IMG/VR virus record: IMGVR_UViG_3300013372_003230
Location: 1-38,493 of that record
DNA from: a virus
Direction: 5' to 3' (one strand)
DNA length: 38,493 bases
In this document: one piece after another, positions 31,270 through 38,493 of the stretch
Position numbering within the stretch: position 1 is the first letter of the stretch
Layout: each line of letters opens with the position of its first letter
Made by a program: the position numbers and the translations under genes
The notes under the pieces: generated by a model
Seen by the model: only the letters and a program-made list of their open reading frames with translations
What the model was told of the DNA's origin: nothing
The model's database searches: none

Positions 31270-32384
31270 CAATTAATTCAATTGATGCAAATTCAGATAC
31301 ATTTGCAAGTTGGGTTGCCATCACTAATCAGATGGCACAAACAATTAGTAATTCTGTTGTTACTGCTAACACAACAGAAGGGGTTACAGGTAACTCAACT
31401 GTAAACTTTAATGCAAAGTTGTTTGGTAAGTTTGCCGCAAACACAATATTAATTGGCAATACTATTACCTCAAATGTTACTGGCGCTAATGTTGGTATTG
31501 AGGCCAATCTAGAACTTAAATCAGCTTTCAAGTTCTATACAGTTGGTGACCTAAACGTCAAGGGCAACATTATTATTGATACAACTTCTAAACTAAGATT
31601 TGTCGATAGATCAACAACATACTCTTCTAATACTGGTTGGCTGAAGGCCAACTCAACAGGTTATGTTTTGATTGCTAATTTAGAAGTAAAAGGCACAGAT
31701 CTAGATCCAGACGAGTTTGTACTAACATCAAATCTTGGTCCATATACAACAGCAACTAACACCACATATGATGTTATTGCTTATGACTCATCTGCCAGCA
31801 AGTTTGTAAGAACAAGACTGACGCATCTTCTTACGCAAGAAATTGATGCTCTAACACTTGGCTTGGTTACAGCCAATGCTGCAAGTGGCCAGGTAAGAGT
31901 TAACGCTAATACAAACTTTGGTGGCACAACATCTTCACTATTTGTTTCAAACACAGTAGCAAGAATTGGTGTCGGTGGTATTACAAACCCACAGGCTCCA
32001 TTGCATGTCCAAGGTGCAGTTTACGCTACCGGTGATGTTACAGCATTCTATACATCAGACCAAAGACTAAAGAAGGATGTTGTTAGGATTGATAATGCAT
32101 TAGAAAGAGTTAGATGGTTAAATGGTGTAGAATTTACTTGGGACAAAGAAGCCATTGAAAAGCTAGAAAATGTTGGTCCAAAGCCAGACAAGGATATTGG
32201 CTTGATTGCCCAGGATGTGGAAAGAGTATTTCCACAAGCCGTAACGCTTAGAGAAGATGGTTATAAAGCTGTGGATTATAGTAAACTTGTTCCTGTGTTA
32301 ATTGAGGCTATCAAGGAACTCAGCTATAGACTCAATATAGTAGAAGCTGAGCTAGAAGACAAATACCGCAGTAGTAGTAGGTAA
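31260..32384 (+). CDS. Tail fibre protein with S74 intramolecular chaperone domain (374 aa)
   Basis: Residues 1-255 are beta-rich fibre with Asn/Thr repeats and LHVQGAVYATGDVTAFYT leading into the chaperone. The C-terminal 109 residues are a Peptidase_S74 (endosialidase-type) domain: TSDQRLKKDVVRIDNAL, IGLIAQDVERVFPQAV, and YKAVDYSKLVPVLIEAIKEL with a final coiled coil. In this family the domain trimerises the fibre and then cleaves itself off at the conserved Ser, here Ser266 of TSDQRLK. The mature fibre would be about 265 aa. The start ATG overlaps the preceding gene. Confidence 0.9.
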   Translation: MSVTINSIDANSDTFASWVAITNQMAQTISNSVVTANTTEGVTGNSTVNFNAKLFGKFAANTILIGNTITSNVTGANVGIEANLELKSAFKFYTVGDLNVKGNIIIDTTSKLRFVDRSTTYSSNTGWLKANSTGYVLIANLEVKGTDLDPDEFVLTSNLGPYTTATNTTYDVIAYDSSASKFVRTRLTHLLTQEIDALTLGLVTANAASGQVRVNANTNFGGTTSSLFVSNTVARIGVGGITNPQAPLHVQGAVYATGDVTAFYTSDQRLKKDVVRIDNALERVRWLNGVEFTWDKEAIEKLENVGPKPDKDIGLIAQDVERVFPQAVTLREDGYKAVDYSKLVPVLIEAIKELSYRLNIVEAELEDKYRSSSR

Positions 32385-32385
32385 A

Positions 32386-32712
32386 ATGGCAACAAAAGTT
32401 AATTTGGTCGTCGACCAAGGTTCAACATTCCAGACTTCTGTTACTTTCAACGATGAAAACGGTAACACGATTAACTTTTCTACCTATTCTGGTGCTGCCC
32501 AGATGCGGAAGCATTTTACATCCTCTAACTCAGTAAGCTTTTCAGTTAACATGACATCCAATGGTGTTATTACTCTAGGGCTAACAGCTAACCAAACAGC
32601 CAATTTAACATCTGGCCGCTATGTTTATGACCTTGAAGTTACGGACTCATCCAACCTAATTTCAAGATTGATTGAGGGCATAGTAACTGTAACGCCAAAC
32701 GTAACTCGATAG
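32386..32712 (+). CDS. Small tail-associated beta-sandwich protein (108 aa)
   Basis: The sequence MATKVNLVVDQGSTFQTSVT, the AAQMRKHFTSS block and GRYVYDLEVTD, ending EGIVTVTPNVTR, matches a small protein often found beside tail-fibre genes in marine T4-like phages. It looks like a single Ig- or BppU-N-like beta-sandwich that could serve as an adaptor. It begins one base after the S74 fibre stop, with an AGG ribosome site. Function is not known to me. Confidence 0.8.
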   Translation: MATKVNLVVDQGSTFQTSVTFNDENGNTINFSTYSGAAQMRKHFTSSNSVSFSVNMTSNGVITLGLTANQTANLTSGRYVYDLEVTDSSNLISRLIEGIVTVTPNVTR

Positions 32713-32715
32713 AAA

Positions 32716-32723
32716 TATAAATA
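32716..32723 (+). promoter_or_regulatory. T4-type late promoter box abutting the 94-aa gene
   Basis: TATAAATA ends 3 bases before the ATG at 32727. By T4 spacing transcription would start at about 32729, in or beside the start codon. No Shine-Dalgarno sequence is visible upstream. Either the message is leaderless or this promoter mainly serves the tail fibre at 33011. Confidence 0.68.
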
Positions 32724-32726
32724 GAA

Positions 32727-33011
32727 ATGGCAATTTTAAGTAAAGTTACAGTAAACCAAAACAAGTTAGCGGCTGCTGTAACAGTTAAAAATGTTAGCGG
32801 TGGGTTGCAGCAAACCAATAAGGTAAACCCTGTTAGTTTGATAGCATCCACTAGTGCTGGTGGCGGCGTTGGTAGATTTGATGAACTCCTCGATGTCACA
32901 GAAGGGACTCCTTCAAATGGTGATATTGTCGTATATAATGCTTCAAATGATAAGTACGAAGTAAAAAGCTTAAGCAATACGTCAATAACACTTGACGGAG
33001 GAACATTCTGA
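32727..33011 (+). CDS. Short tail-fibre-related protein ending in LDGGTF (94 aa)
   Basis: The C-terminal half (GRFDELLDVTEGTPSNGDIV, VYNASNDKYEV) is a common phage-fibre motif, and the last six residues LDGGTF are identical to those of the next gene. The N-terminal half (ILSKVTVNQNKLAAAVTVKN) is polar and unrecognised. Its TGA overlaps the next ATG by one base. A small fibre cap, adaptor or relic of a larger fibre is possible. Confidence 0.75.
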   Translation: MAILSKVTVNQNKLAAAVTVKNVSGGLQQTNKVNPVSLIASTSAGGGVGRFDELLDVTEGTPSNGDIVVYNASNDKYEVKSLSNTSITLDGGTF

Positions 33012-34942
33012 TGGCTAATCTAATTAAAATTAAAAGAAGTAGCAGCACTGCTGCACCTACATCACTGAATGAAGGCGAGCTAGCGGTCTCGTTTCTATCT
33101 GGTAAATTGTTTGTTGGTAACAGTACAGCAGTAATACCAATTGGCGGTGTCCATAGTCCTGGTACACTAACTGCTAACCAAGCCCTTGTTGCCAATGCCA
33201 CAAGTGGTATTGATAAAGTAATTGTCGCCAATCTCGTACCAACATTTGTATATGCAAATGGCGCGTTTGGTACAGATGGGCAAGTGCTATCCTCAAATTC
33301 AACTGGTGGCGTATTTTGGTCGGCGCCGGTTTCCAATCTAGATTCTCTAACAGATGTAACTCTTACATCCACTGCTAATAACCAACTATTAGTTTATGAC
33401 AATACTGCTGGCCAGTGGGAAAACCACTCAATAAGCGGCACAGCAAGTCAGGTTAATGTTGCCTTTACATCTCAAGACATTACCATATCTTTACCAGCTG
33501 ATGTAATTGTTAATACAACATTAACTGTCGGCAACTCTACAGTCAACTCAGTTGTTAACTCAACATTTGTAACAACAACAAATATAACAACAAATACGGC
33601 TAATGTAACTGGTAGTATAACTGTTGGCTCAAACGTATCAATCAATACGTCAACAATTTTTGTTGGCAACTCAACTGTCAATACAACTATCCAAGCTGGT
33701 AATATTGCTCTACGTGGTACACAGCTATTAGTTGGTAATACATTATTTGATGGTAATGCAATTGTTGTTGGTAACTCAACAATCAACACAGTAATCAATT
33801 CAACATCGATTAGTGTCGATGGTGAGATTACATCTGGCAATACAAACATTACTGGCTTCATTAATGTATCTTCAACAGCTAATGTTGGTGGTGACATTAC
33901 AGCAAGAGCCAATGTAACAGTTAATGGCGCATTTGTTGTTGCCAACACAGCTACACTTGGTAATACAACAGTTGCTGCACTATTAACAATTGGTAACTCA
34001 ACTGTTAACTCTGTAGTCAATTCAACAGCAGTAACAACCTCGCTGGTGTCTGTAGGTTCAAACGTTTCATTGTCAACTGGTGTATTGTCAATTGGCAATT
34101 CAACCGTTAATACGACAATTAACTCTACAAGTGTTTCAACTGGCGGGTTATCAATAGCTAACCTATCTGTATCCGGCGATACAGATCTACAGGGTAATGT
34201 TAAGCTAGGTAATGCTACCTCTGATGTTGTATCAGTTATTGGTACAGTCAACACAAGTATCATTCCAACTTCTAACGTAACCTTTAGTCTAGGTAACAAT
34301 ACATTATATTGGGCTGAAGTCCATGCTGGCAATGTCCATGCCGATTTTGGTTACTTTAACCAAGATGTTGCTATCTATGGTGACTTGACAGTAACAGGCA
34401 ATCTTGTTACAACAAATGTTCAGTCAGTAGTAATTTCTGACCCAATGATCTACCTAGCTGGTAACAATACATCCAGTGACCTAGTAGATATTGGTTTTGT
34501 TGGTAACTACTTCCAGAGTGCCACAAGCAAGCATGCTGGTTTGATTAGAGATGCATCTGTTGATCAGTTCTTCTTGTTCAGAGGTTTAACTCAAGACCTA
34601 GAAGCACAACTAACAGTCAACACAGCAGACCCAACATTTGTTGTAGCCGACTTGAATGCCTTCCTAATATCTGGTGCATTGGTATCTAACAGCCTAGCAG
34701 TCACGATTACCGCTAACTCAACTGTCAACGTTAATATTACAGCCAACAGCTTATCACTGTCAACTGCTCTTGCAGTCGGTTCAGGTGGCACGGGGCTAAC
34801 AACTGTAACAGCCAGAGGTATCTTGTATGGCAATACAGCAGGTCCACTAGGTGTAACAGCAGCTGGTACAGATGGCCAGGTTCTCCAAGCAAACTCAACT
34901 GGCTTCCCAGTGTTTGCTGATCTTGATGGAGGCACATTCTAA
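33011..34942 (+). CDS. Long repetitive tail fibre protein (643 aa)
   Basis: The N-terminus (IKIKRSSSTAAPTSLNEGEL, AVSFLSGKLFVGN) is the widespread start of phage fibre proteins. After a LDSLTDVT motif comes a shaft of GNSTVN-type repeats (residues about 170-375), then a more complex domain (YWAEVHAGNVHADFGYFNQD, ISDPMIYLAGNN, FVGNYFQSATSKHAGLIRDA). The C-terminal part has SGGTGLTTVTARGILYGNT and GTDGQVLQANSTGFPVF, ending LDGGTF. It has no S74 domain. It is probably a side or long fibre that contacts the host. Confidence 0.85.
   Translation: MANLIKIKRSSSTAAPTSLNEGELAVSFLSGKLFVGNSTAVIPIGGVHSPGTLTANQALVANATSGIDKVIVANLVPTFVYANGAFGTDGQVLSSNSTGGVFWSAPVSNLDSLTDVTLTSTANNQLLVYDNTAGQWENHSISGTASQVNVAFTSQDITISLPADVIVNTTLTVGNSTVNSVVNSTFVTTTNITTNTANVTGSITVGSNVSINTSTIFVGNSTVNTTIQAGNIALRGTQLLVGNTLFDGNAIVVGNSTINTVINSTSISVDGEITSGNTNITGFINVSSTANVGGDITARANVTVNGAFVVANTATLGNTTVAALLTIGNSTVNSVVNSTAVTTSLVSVGSNVSLSTGVLSIGNSTVNTTINSTSVSTGGLSIANLSVSGDTDLQGNVKLGNATSDVVSVIGTVNTSIIPTSNVTFSLGNNTLYWAEVHAGNVHADFGYFNQDVAIYGDLTVTGNLVTTNVQSVVISDPMIYLAGNNTSSDLVDIGFVGNYFQSATSKHAGLIRDASVDQFFLFRGLTQDLEAQLTVNTADPTFVVADLNAFLISGALVSNSLAVTITANSTVNVNITANSLSLSTALAVGSGGTGLTTVTARGILYGNTAGPLGVTAAGTDGQVLQANSTGFPVFADLDGGTF
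33523..34129 (+). repeat. GNSTVN repeats in the tail fibre shaft
   Basis: Five copies of a 30-36 base unit encoding GNSTVNSVVNST-like sequences begin near 33523, 33665, 33770, 33992 and 34094. Copies 1 and 4 encode the same peptide with different synonymous codons; the others vary at a few residues. Confidence 0.85.
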
Positions 34943-34953
34943 GAGGTAATATA

Positions 34954-35190
34954 ATGGAAAATAATGACTTAGTTGAAAAAGTATTCAATAATTATAGAAA
35001 CGCATGGATAGAAGCTTCAAGTTTAAATATAGTTCAAAAATCGCAGTTAGAAATAGCAAACGAAAATACTAAAAAACTAGAAGAAAAAATACAAGAACAA
35101 GAAAATACAATACAAAACTTGAAGAAGCAGATAGAAGCCATTAGAAGTCAAAAGCCAGTTCAACAGGCACAAAAACAAGAACAGAAGTAG
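34954..35190 (+). CDS. Small coiled-coil protein (78 aa)
   Basis: The N-terminal third (LVEKVFNNYRNAWIEASSLN) precedes a long charged helix (ANENTKKLEEKIQEQENTIQ, NLKKQIEAIRSQ) and a Gln/Lys-rich tail. AAGAGGT gives a good ribosome site. It is the last gene before a terminator. A fibre-assembly or trimerisation helper is possible from its position; I do not recognise the family. Confidence 0.78.
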   Translation: MENNDLVEKVFNNYRNAWIEASSLNIVQKSQLEIANENTKKLEEKIQEQENTIQNLKKQIEAIRSQKPVQQAQKQEQK

Positions 35191-35208
35191 GCTTCAAATC
35201 TCAACTGG

Positions 35209-35241
35209 GGCTACGTATAAATAGATACGTAGCCTTTTTTT
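35209..35241 (+). terminator. Rho-independent terminator containing a late promoter
   Basis: GGCTACGTAT (35209-35218) pairs perfectly with ATACGTAGCC (35225-35234) around the 6-nt loop AAATAG, followed by seven T (35235-35241). It ends the operon from the fibre genes. The stem and loop include a TATAAATA box. Confidence 0.9.
35216..35223 (+). promoter_or_regulatory. T4-type late promoter box within the terminator hairpin
   Basis: TATAAATA spans the top of the ascending arm and most of the loop. Predicted initiation near 35229 lies in the descending arm, so new transcripts would lack the ascending arm. The leader to the next ATG (35254) is about 25 nt and has AGGG as ribosome site. Confidence 0.75.
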
Positions 35242-35253
35242 ATAGGGTTTGAA

Positions 35254-38200
35254 ATGACCACCCCACAAGTACCAGCAAATGCACTAGATGTCTCCGATAT
35301 ATCGGATGAAATTAATCCTGCCAGCTATACCCAGGGACAGCAGGATATTGGGGCAAATAACTCTGTAAGACAATTAGCTGGCACTGCTGCTAAAACTGTA
35401 GCTGGTAGTGAAATTCTCTTTAGTGATCTAAGCAATAAAGTTGGTTTCTCAGAGATTTTTACCACGTCAACATCAAATACCCAGGGTGGTATCGCCGTTG
35501 TAGGTTCTCCTATAACAGCTGAGTTGACACTCCAGGCAAACAGCGATATGTATGATCCATTATTGACATGGACATATAATTTTAATAATGGATCATCTGA
35601 TGTAACAGCAAGCGACATAACAGTAACAAAAACTAATAGTAAAACTGCTGTTATTAAACTAGCCTCAGCTAGTGGCACTAAAGTTGCCAACCTGACCGTG
35701 ACAGGTGTAATGACTGTTAGTGGTCATACAATCAACACATGTACTAAAAATATCTTATTAACTGTCAATGCTGTCAATACAGCTTTCCAAGTTATAGCCA
35801 CCCCCGCATTTGTTATTAACTCTACTGGCGTTACTGCCCAGACGGCATTTGTAACAATCACAGCAACATCAAATGCATCTTTGACAGGCACAACATATAG
35901 ATTTACACCAAAATATTTGTCAGGTACTGGAGAGATAACCCCAACATTTACCTTTGACGGTGTTCTTCCAGGAATTGGTGATAGCATATCTTTTGGTGTC
36001 TCAGCCCCAAGACCATCAACAAATGCTGTTGTGTATTCTCTACTCTCAGAGATGATTAATGATGGTAAGGTAGTTGCATCTAATACATCTACTATTGACA
36101 TTAAAGCACAGTTTATTGATAGGCAGATTACTTCTCTCACGCCAGCTGCATTATCAAATAATCAATTTTCAAATTCTGTAAGCCAATATTCTACAATTGA
36201 TATTACAGCAGTACATAATTCAGTTGCTCCAGACTACGCCCAAGGTACAATTACATTTACGCTTGAAACAACTGGTGATACAGTTACACAGCAAACATTA
36301 TCATCTAATACCTCGGCTAAGGTAGAAAGAATTAGCTTATATCACAATAAAGATACTGATGGGTTTGGATTTAAGAAAGCATCTGTTGTTGTAGTTGCCA
36401 CATTAAGATCTCCTGATAATACGATACTTGATCAGAAGAGATCTCAGCCAATAACTCTTAGAGCAGGCACCTATGGTCTAACAATAACTCCTCCACCATC
36501 TAACACCCAGAGTGGTTATATTGCCCAGACTGCCACTTCAAGTGGCTCAGCTACATGGGGTGCTGGTGACTTTGCTTGGACAACCAGACAGTTTGACGGT
36601 TCTGGACCAAACTTAACAATTGATACACAAGCAAGAACAGCAACAGTTAATATTATAGCAAAAACAAAGAGTGGTAGGGATGCAGCGGCCGCAGTTGCAA
36701 ATACATGCAGATATGATTTAACTGGTGTAATGTCCTATGATGGTATTACAATTACAGAAACAAGAGTTAATGATATCCTAATTAAGGCAGAGTCTCTACC
36801 TTATTCATATTCTATATCTGTGCCAGCTACTTCAAATGTACAGATGGAAATTGATCAAATTGCTTATGCAAGAATTATTGTTAACGCAACGAAGTCAGTT
36901 GGCACAATCACATGGGCAGTTGATAATGGGGATGTTTCACTCACAAGCAACCCAACATCAGCATTGCTTGAAGTTGCTTCACCATTACTTGGTGGTTCAA
37001 ACACTCAAACAGTGACATTATCTGGCACATTGTTTGACCCTAGCGCAAGACCAATTCAGGCACTATTCTCTCAACCAATCACACTTGACGCAGCAACAAC
37101 AAGATTAGCAATTACTGGTGAAAGCGTAAGTATTAATAGTGATCAAAGAATAGCATCAGCAACTGGTGTTTATGAATCAACTGCAGTAGTTGGTGACCAC
37201 TCATTAGTGTTCCCACCTATCAAACAATCAGGTCAAGACTTGAATCTGACGCAAGATTCAGATAAAAAAATTACTATTGTTTCAACAGCTACACAGAGCT
37301 CAAAATCTGGCGTATATAGAATAACAGCAAGAGTTGATTATAAGGGTATTGTTAAGCAGACTACAAAAGATGTTACAGTATCTGTCAGTGCCCTTGCTCC
37401 AACGTTAGTTGCTACAAAATTTCCAGTTACCTATGACACAGTTTCACTCATAGGTAGCTTTAGTGGTATTGGTTTACCTGGTACAGGTGGCGGCGCTATC
37501 TATATTACAAATAGATACGAGGATATAGTAGTAGAGTCAGACTATCCTGGGACAATTAATGTTGATTATGAAATTAGAAGAGTAATTAATTTCCTTCCTA
37601 AATTTAATGAGGTTGAGACTGTAGAAGTAACTGGTCCATTTTACAATCAAGCAGCTAATACTAACGCTCCACCAGCACAACATCCAGCATCATCTAATAA
37701 GAGAAGAGATAGAGCAACTCTAGTTCCTTTTTTAGGGGTTTTCTTGAGCTACGATATCACTTATGAATTGTATGATAAGCCTGGTGGAAAGTTCTTGAGA
37801 GATTTAAGAGTAACATCTGACATACAAGTACCAAAACCGGGTGCTGCTGTAACTCTGACACAAGATAATATTACATCCAAAACATTTACAATTACAAATA
37901 AGTCAAATAATGGATCTGGTTATCCAGAGCCTCATCCACTTGAAGTTAACCACGAGCAGAGAGTTGATTTTACAGCATCTTATGTGTCAGAAACTTCAAT
38001 AACAACTCCAAGATTTTCATTTGCTACAAGTAGTGAGACACCTGATGCTGTCGTGACAGCTGTAACAAATCCAGTTAATGGCCAGGCCAATGTAACAGTA
38101 AAGTCTGTTTATTATGATTCAAGCGTTAACTTTAGTGGTACACTACCAACTGTAACTCAATCATCGGGTAAAGTTAATATTAGTGCCCAGTTAACAAGTA

Positions 38201-38493
38201 CTCTTGACGGCACAACATATAATATTGGGGATCAAGCAACAAAATCAGTTAATTTAGATTTACCAATACCTTCAGGTAGATGTTATAGATTATCCACATA
38301 CTCTTATGGTCCAAGAATGTACCACACAAGAGATGTCTTTAGTAATAGTAGTGAACAAATTGATTATAGTAGAATACCTTTTGAAAATGGTCTCAATGGT
38401 CCAGAGACAAAGTTTGTTGGATTCCATAATGGCAGTACGATATACGCTTTATCTGGTAGACCACTTTATGCAGGTAAATTCCCAAACGCTACA
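35254..38493 (+). CDS. Large beta-rich, Ig-like virion protein (5' 1080 codons, open at the window edge)
   Basis: The frame runs from ATG 35254, with AGGG upstream and a late promoter, to the end of the window without a stop. The N-terminus is short and polar (VPANALDVSDISDEINPASY). The rest is a chain of beta-sandwich-like segments with repeated patterns such as TAELTLQANSD, VTGVMTVSG, TLSGTLFDPSARPIQALFSQ and ITARVDYKGIVKQTT, reminiscent of bacterial Ig-like domains. Near residues 745-850 there is a different segment (GAIYITNRYEDIVVESDYPG, NVDYEIRRVINFLPKF, VPFLGVFLSYDITYELYDKP). I see no signal peptide or enzyme motif. A surface decoration or fibre protein is the best guess; the end is missing. 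Confidence 0.85.
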   Translation, partial: MTTPQVPANALDVSDISDEINPASYTQGQQDIGANNSVRQLAGTAAKTVAGSEILFSDLSNKVGFSEIFTTSTSNTQGGIAVVGSPITAELTLQANSDMYDPLLTWTYNFNNGSSDVTASDITVTKTNSKTAVIKLASASGTKVANLTVTGVMTVSGHTINTCTKNILLTVNAVNTAFQVIATPAFVINSTGVTAQTAFVTITATSNASLTGTTYRFTPKYLSGTGEITPTFTFDGVLPGIGDSISFGVSAPRPSTNAVVYSLLSEMINDGKVVASNTSTIDIKAQFIDRQITSLTPAALSNNQFSNSVSQYSTIDITAVHNSVAPDYAQGTITFTLETTGDTVTQQTLSSNTSAKVERISLYHNKDTDGFGFKKASVVVVATLRSPDNTILDQKRSQPITLRAGTYGLTITPPPSNTQSGYIAQTATSSGSATWGAGDFAWTTRQFDGSGPNLTIDTQARTATVNIIAKTKSGRDAAAAVANTCRYDLTGVMSYDGITITETRVNDILIKAESLPYSYSISVPATSNVQMEIDQIAYARIIVNATKSVGTITWAVDNGDVSLTSNPTSALLEVASPLLGGSNTQTVTLSGTLFDPSARPIQALFSQPITLDAATTRLAITGESVSINSDQRIASATGVYESTAVVGDHSLVFPPIKQSGQDLNLTQDSDKKITIVSTATQSSKSGVYRITARVDYKGIVKQTTKDVTVSVSALAPTLVATKFPVTYDTVSLIGSFSGIGLPGTGGGAIYITNRYEDIVVESDYPGTINVDYEIRRVINFLPKFNEVETVEVTGPFYNQAANTNAPPAQHPASSNKRRDRATLVPFLGVFLSYDITYELYDKPGGKFLRDLRVTSDIQVPKPGAAVTLTQDNITSKTFTITNKSNNGSGYPEPHPLEVNHEQRVDFTASYVSETSITTPRFSFATSSETPDAVVTAVTNPVNGQANVTVKSVYYDSSVNFSGTLPTVTQSSGKVNISAQLTSTLDGTTYNIGDQATKSVNLDLPIPSGRCYRLSTYSYGPRMYHTRDVFSNSSEQIDYSRIPFENGLNGPETKFVGFHNGSTIYALSGRPLYAGKFPNAT

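Overview
This is a late structural (tail and baseplate) region of a T4-like myovirus. The low-GC, Asn/Thr/Ile-rich coding, the DUF4815-type virion protein and the set of small tail-fibre proteins resemble marine T4-like phages that infect cyanobacteria or SAR11-type hosts. That host suggestion is inference; nothing in the window identifies the host. Recognisable T4 homologues are 26, a 51-like extension, 54, 4, 48, 53, 27, 5, 25, 6, 7 and 8, and probably the 3' end of 32. I saw no tRNA, CRISPR array, insertion sequence or replication origin.

Layout. Bases 2-232 hold the acidic C-terminus of a gp32-like protein, closed by a strong hairpin terminator (275-301). Bases 300-5951 form a leftward cluster, in transcription order: gp4 head completion, an unrecognised conserved 203-aa protein, a gp54-like tube initiator, gp26 with a frameshifted 51-like extension, and a large hydrophobic candidate tape-measure protein. 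Only 12 bp separate the gp4 start from the rightward gp48 start at 5964. The rightward cluster runs gp48, 53, 27, 5 (with a C-terminal cysteine peptidase), 25, 6 and 7. It is followed by a giant Thr-rich repeat protein (2004 aa), gp8 and a 1940-aa DUF4815 protein. After these come a companion structural protein, several tail-fibre and accessory proteins including an S74 autoprocessing fibre, and an open-ended protein of at least 1080 aa. Genes are packed tightly, mostly with ATGA/TAATG overlaps or gaps of a few bases.

Regulation. Five exact TATAAATA boxes, the T4-type gp55-dependent late promoter element, sit in front of gp4 (minus strand), gp25, gp8, the 94-aa tail protein and the last gene. 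Two of them abut the start codon with no Shine-Dalgarno sequence, which suggests leaderless messages. One lies inside a terminator hairpin.

Most notable. (1) A complete -1 programmed frameshift signal (T TTT TTC, 7-nt spacer, 8-bp stem) at the end of gp26 joins it to a 51-like extension that has no start codon of its own, directly upstream of the candidate tape-measure gene. (2) A 6-kb gene made almost entirely of alternating Thr/aromatic/basic beta-type repeats sits between gp7 and gp8, genes that are adjacent in T4. (3) A common fibre beta-domain is cut in half by the gp7/giant-gene boundary: the first half is the C-terminus of gp7 and the second half is the N-terminus of the giant protein. 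(4) Small beta-domains are shared among gp7, gp8 and the DUF4815 protein.
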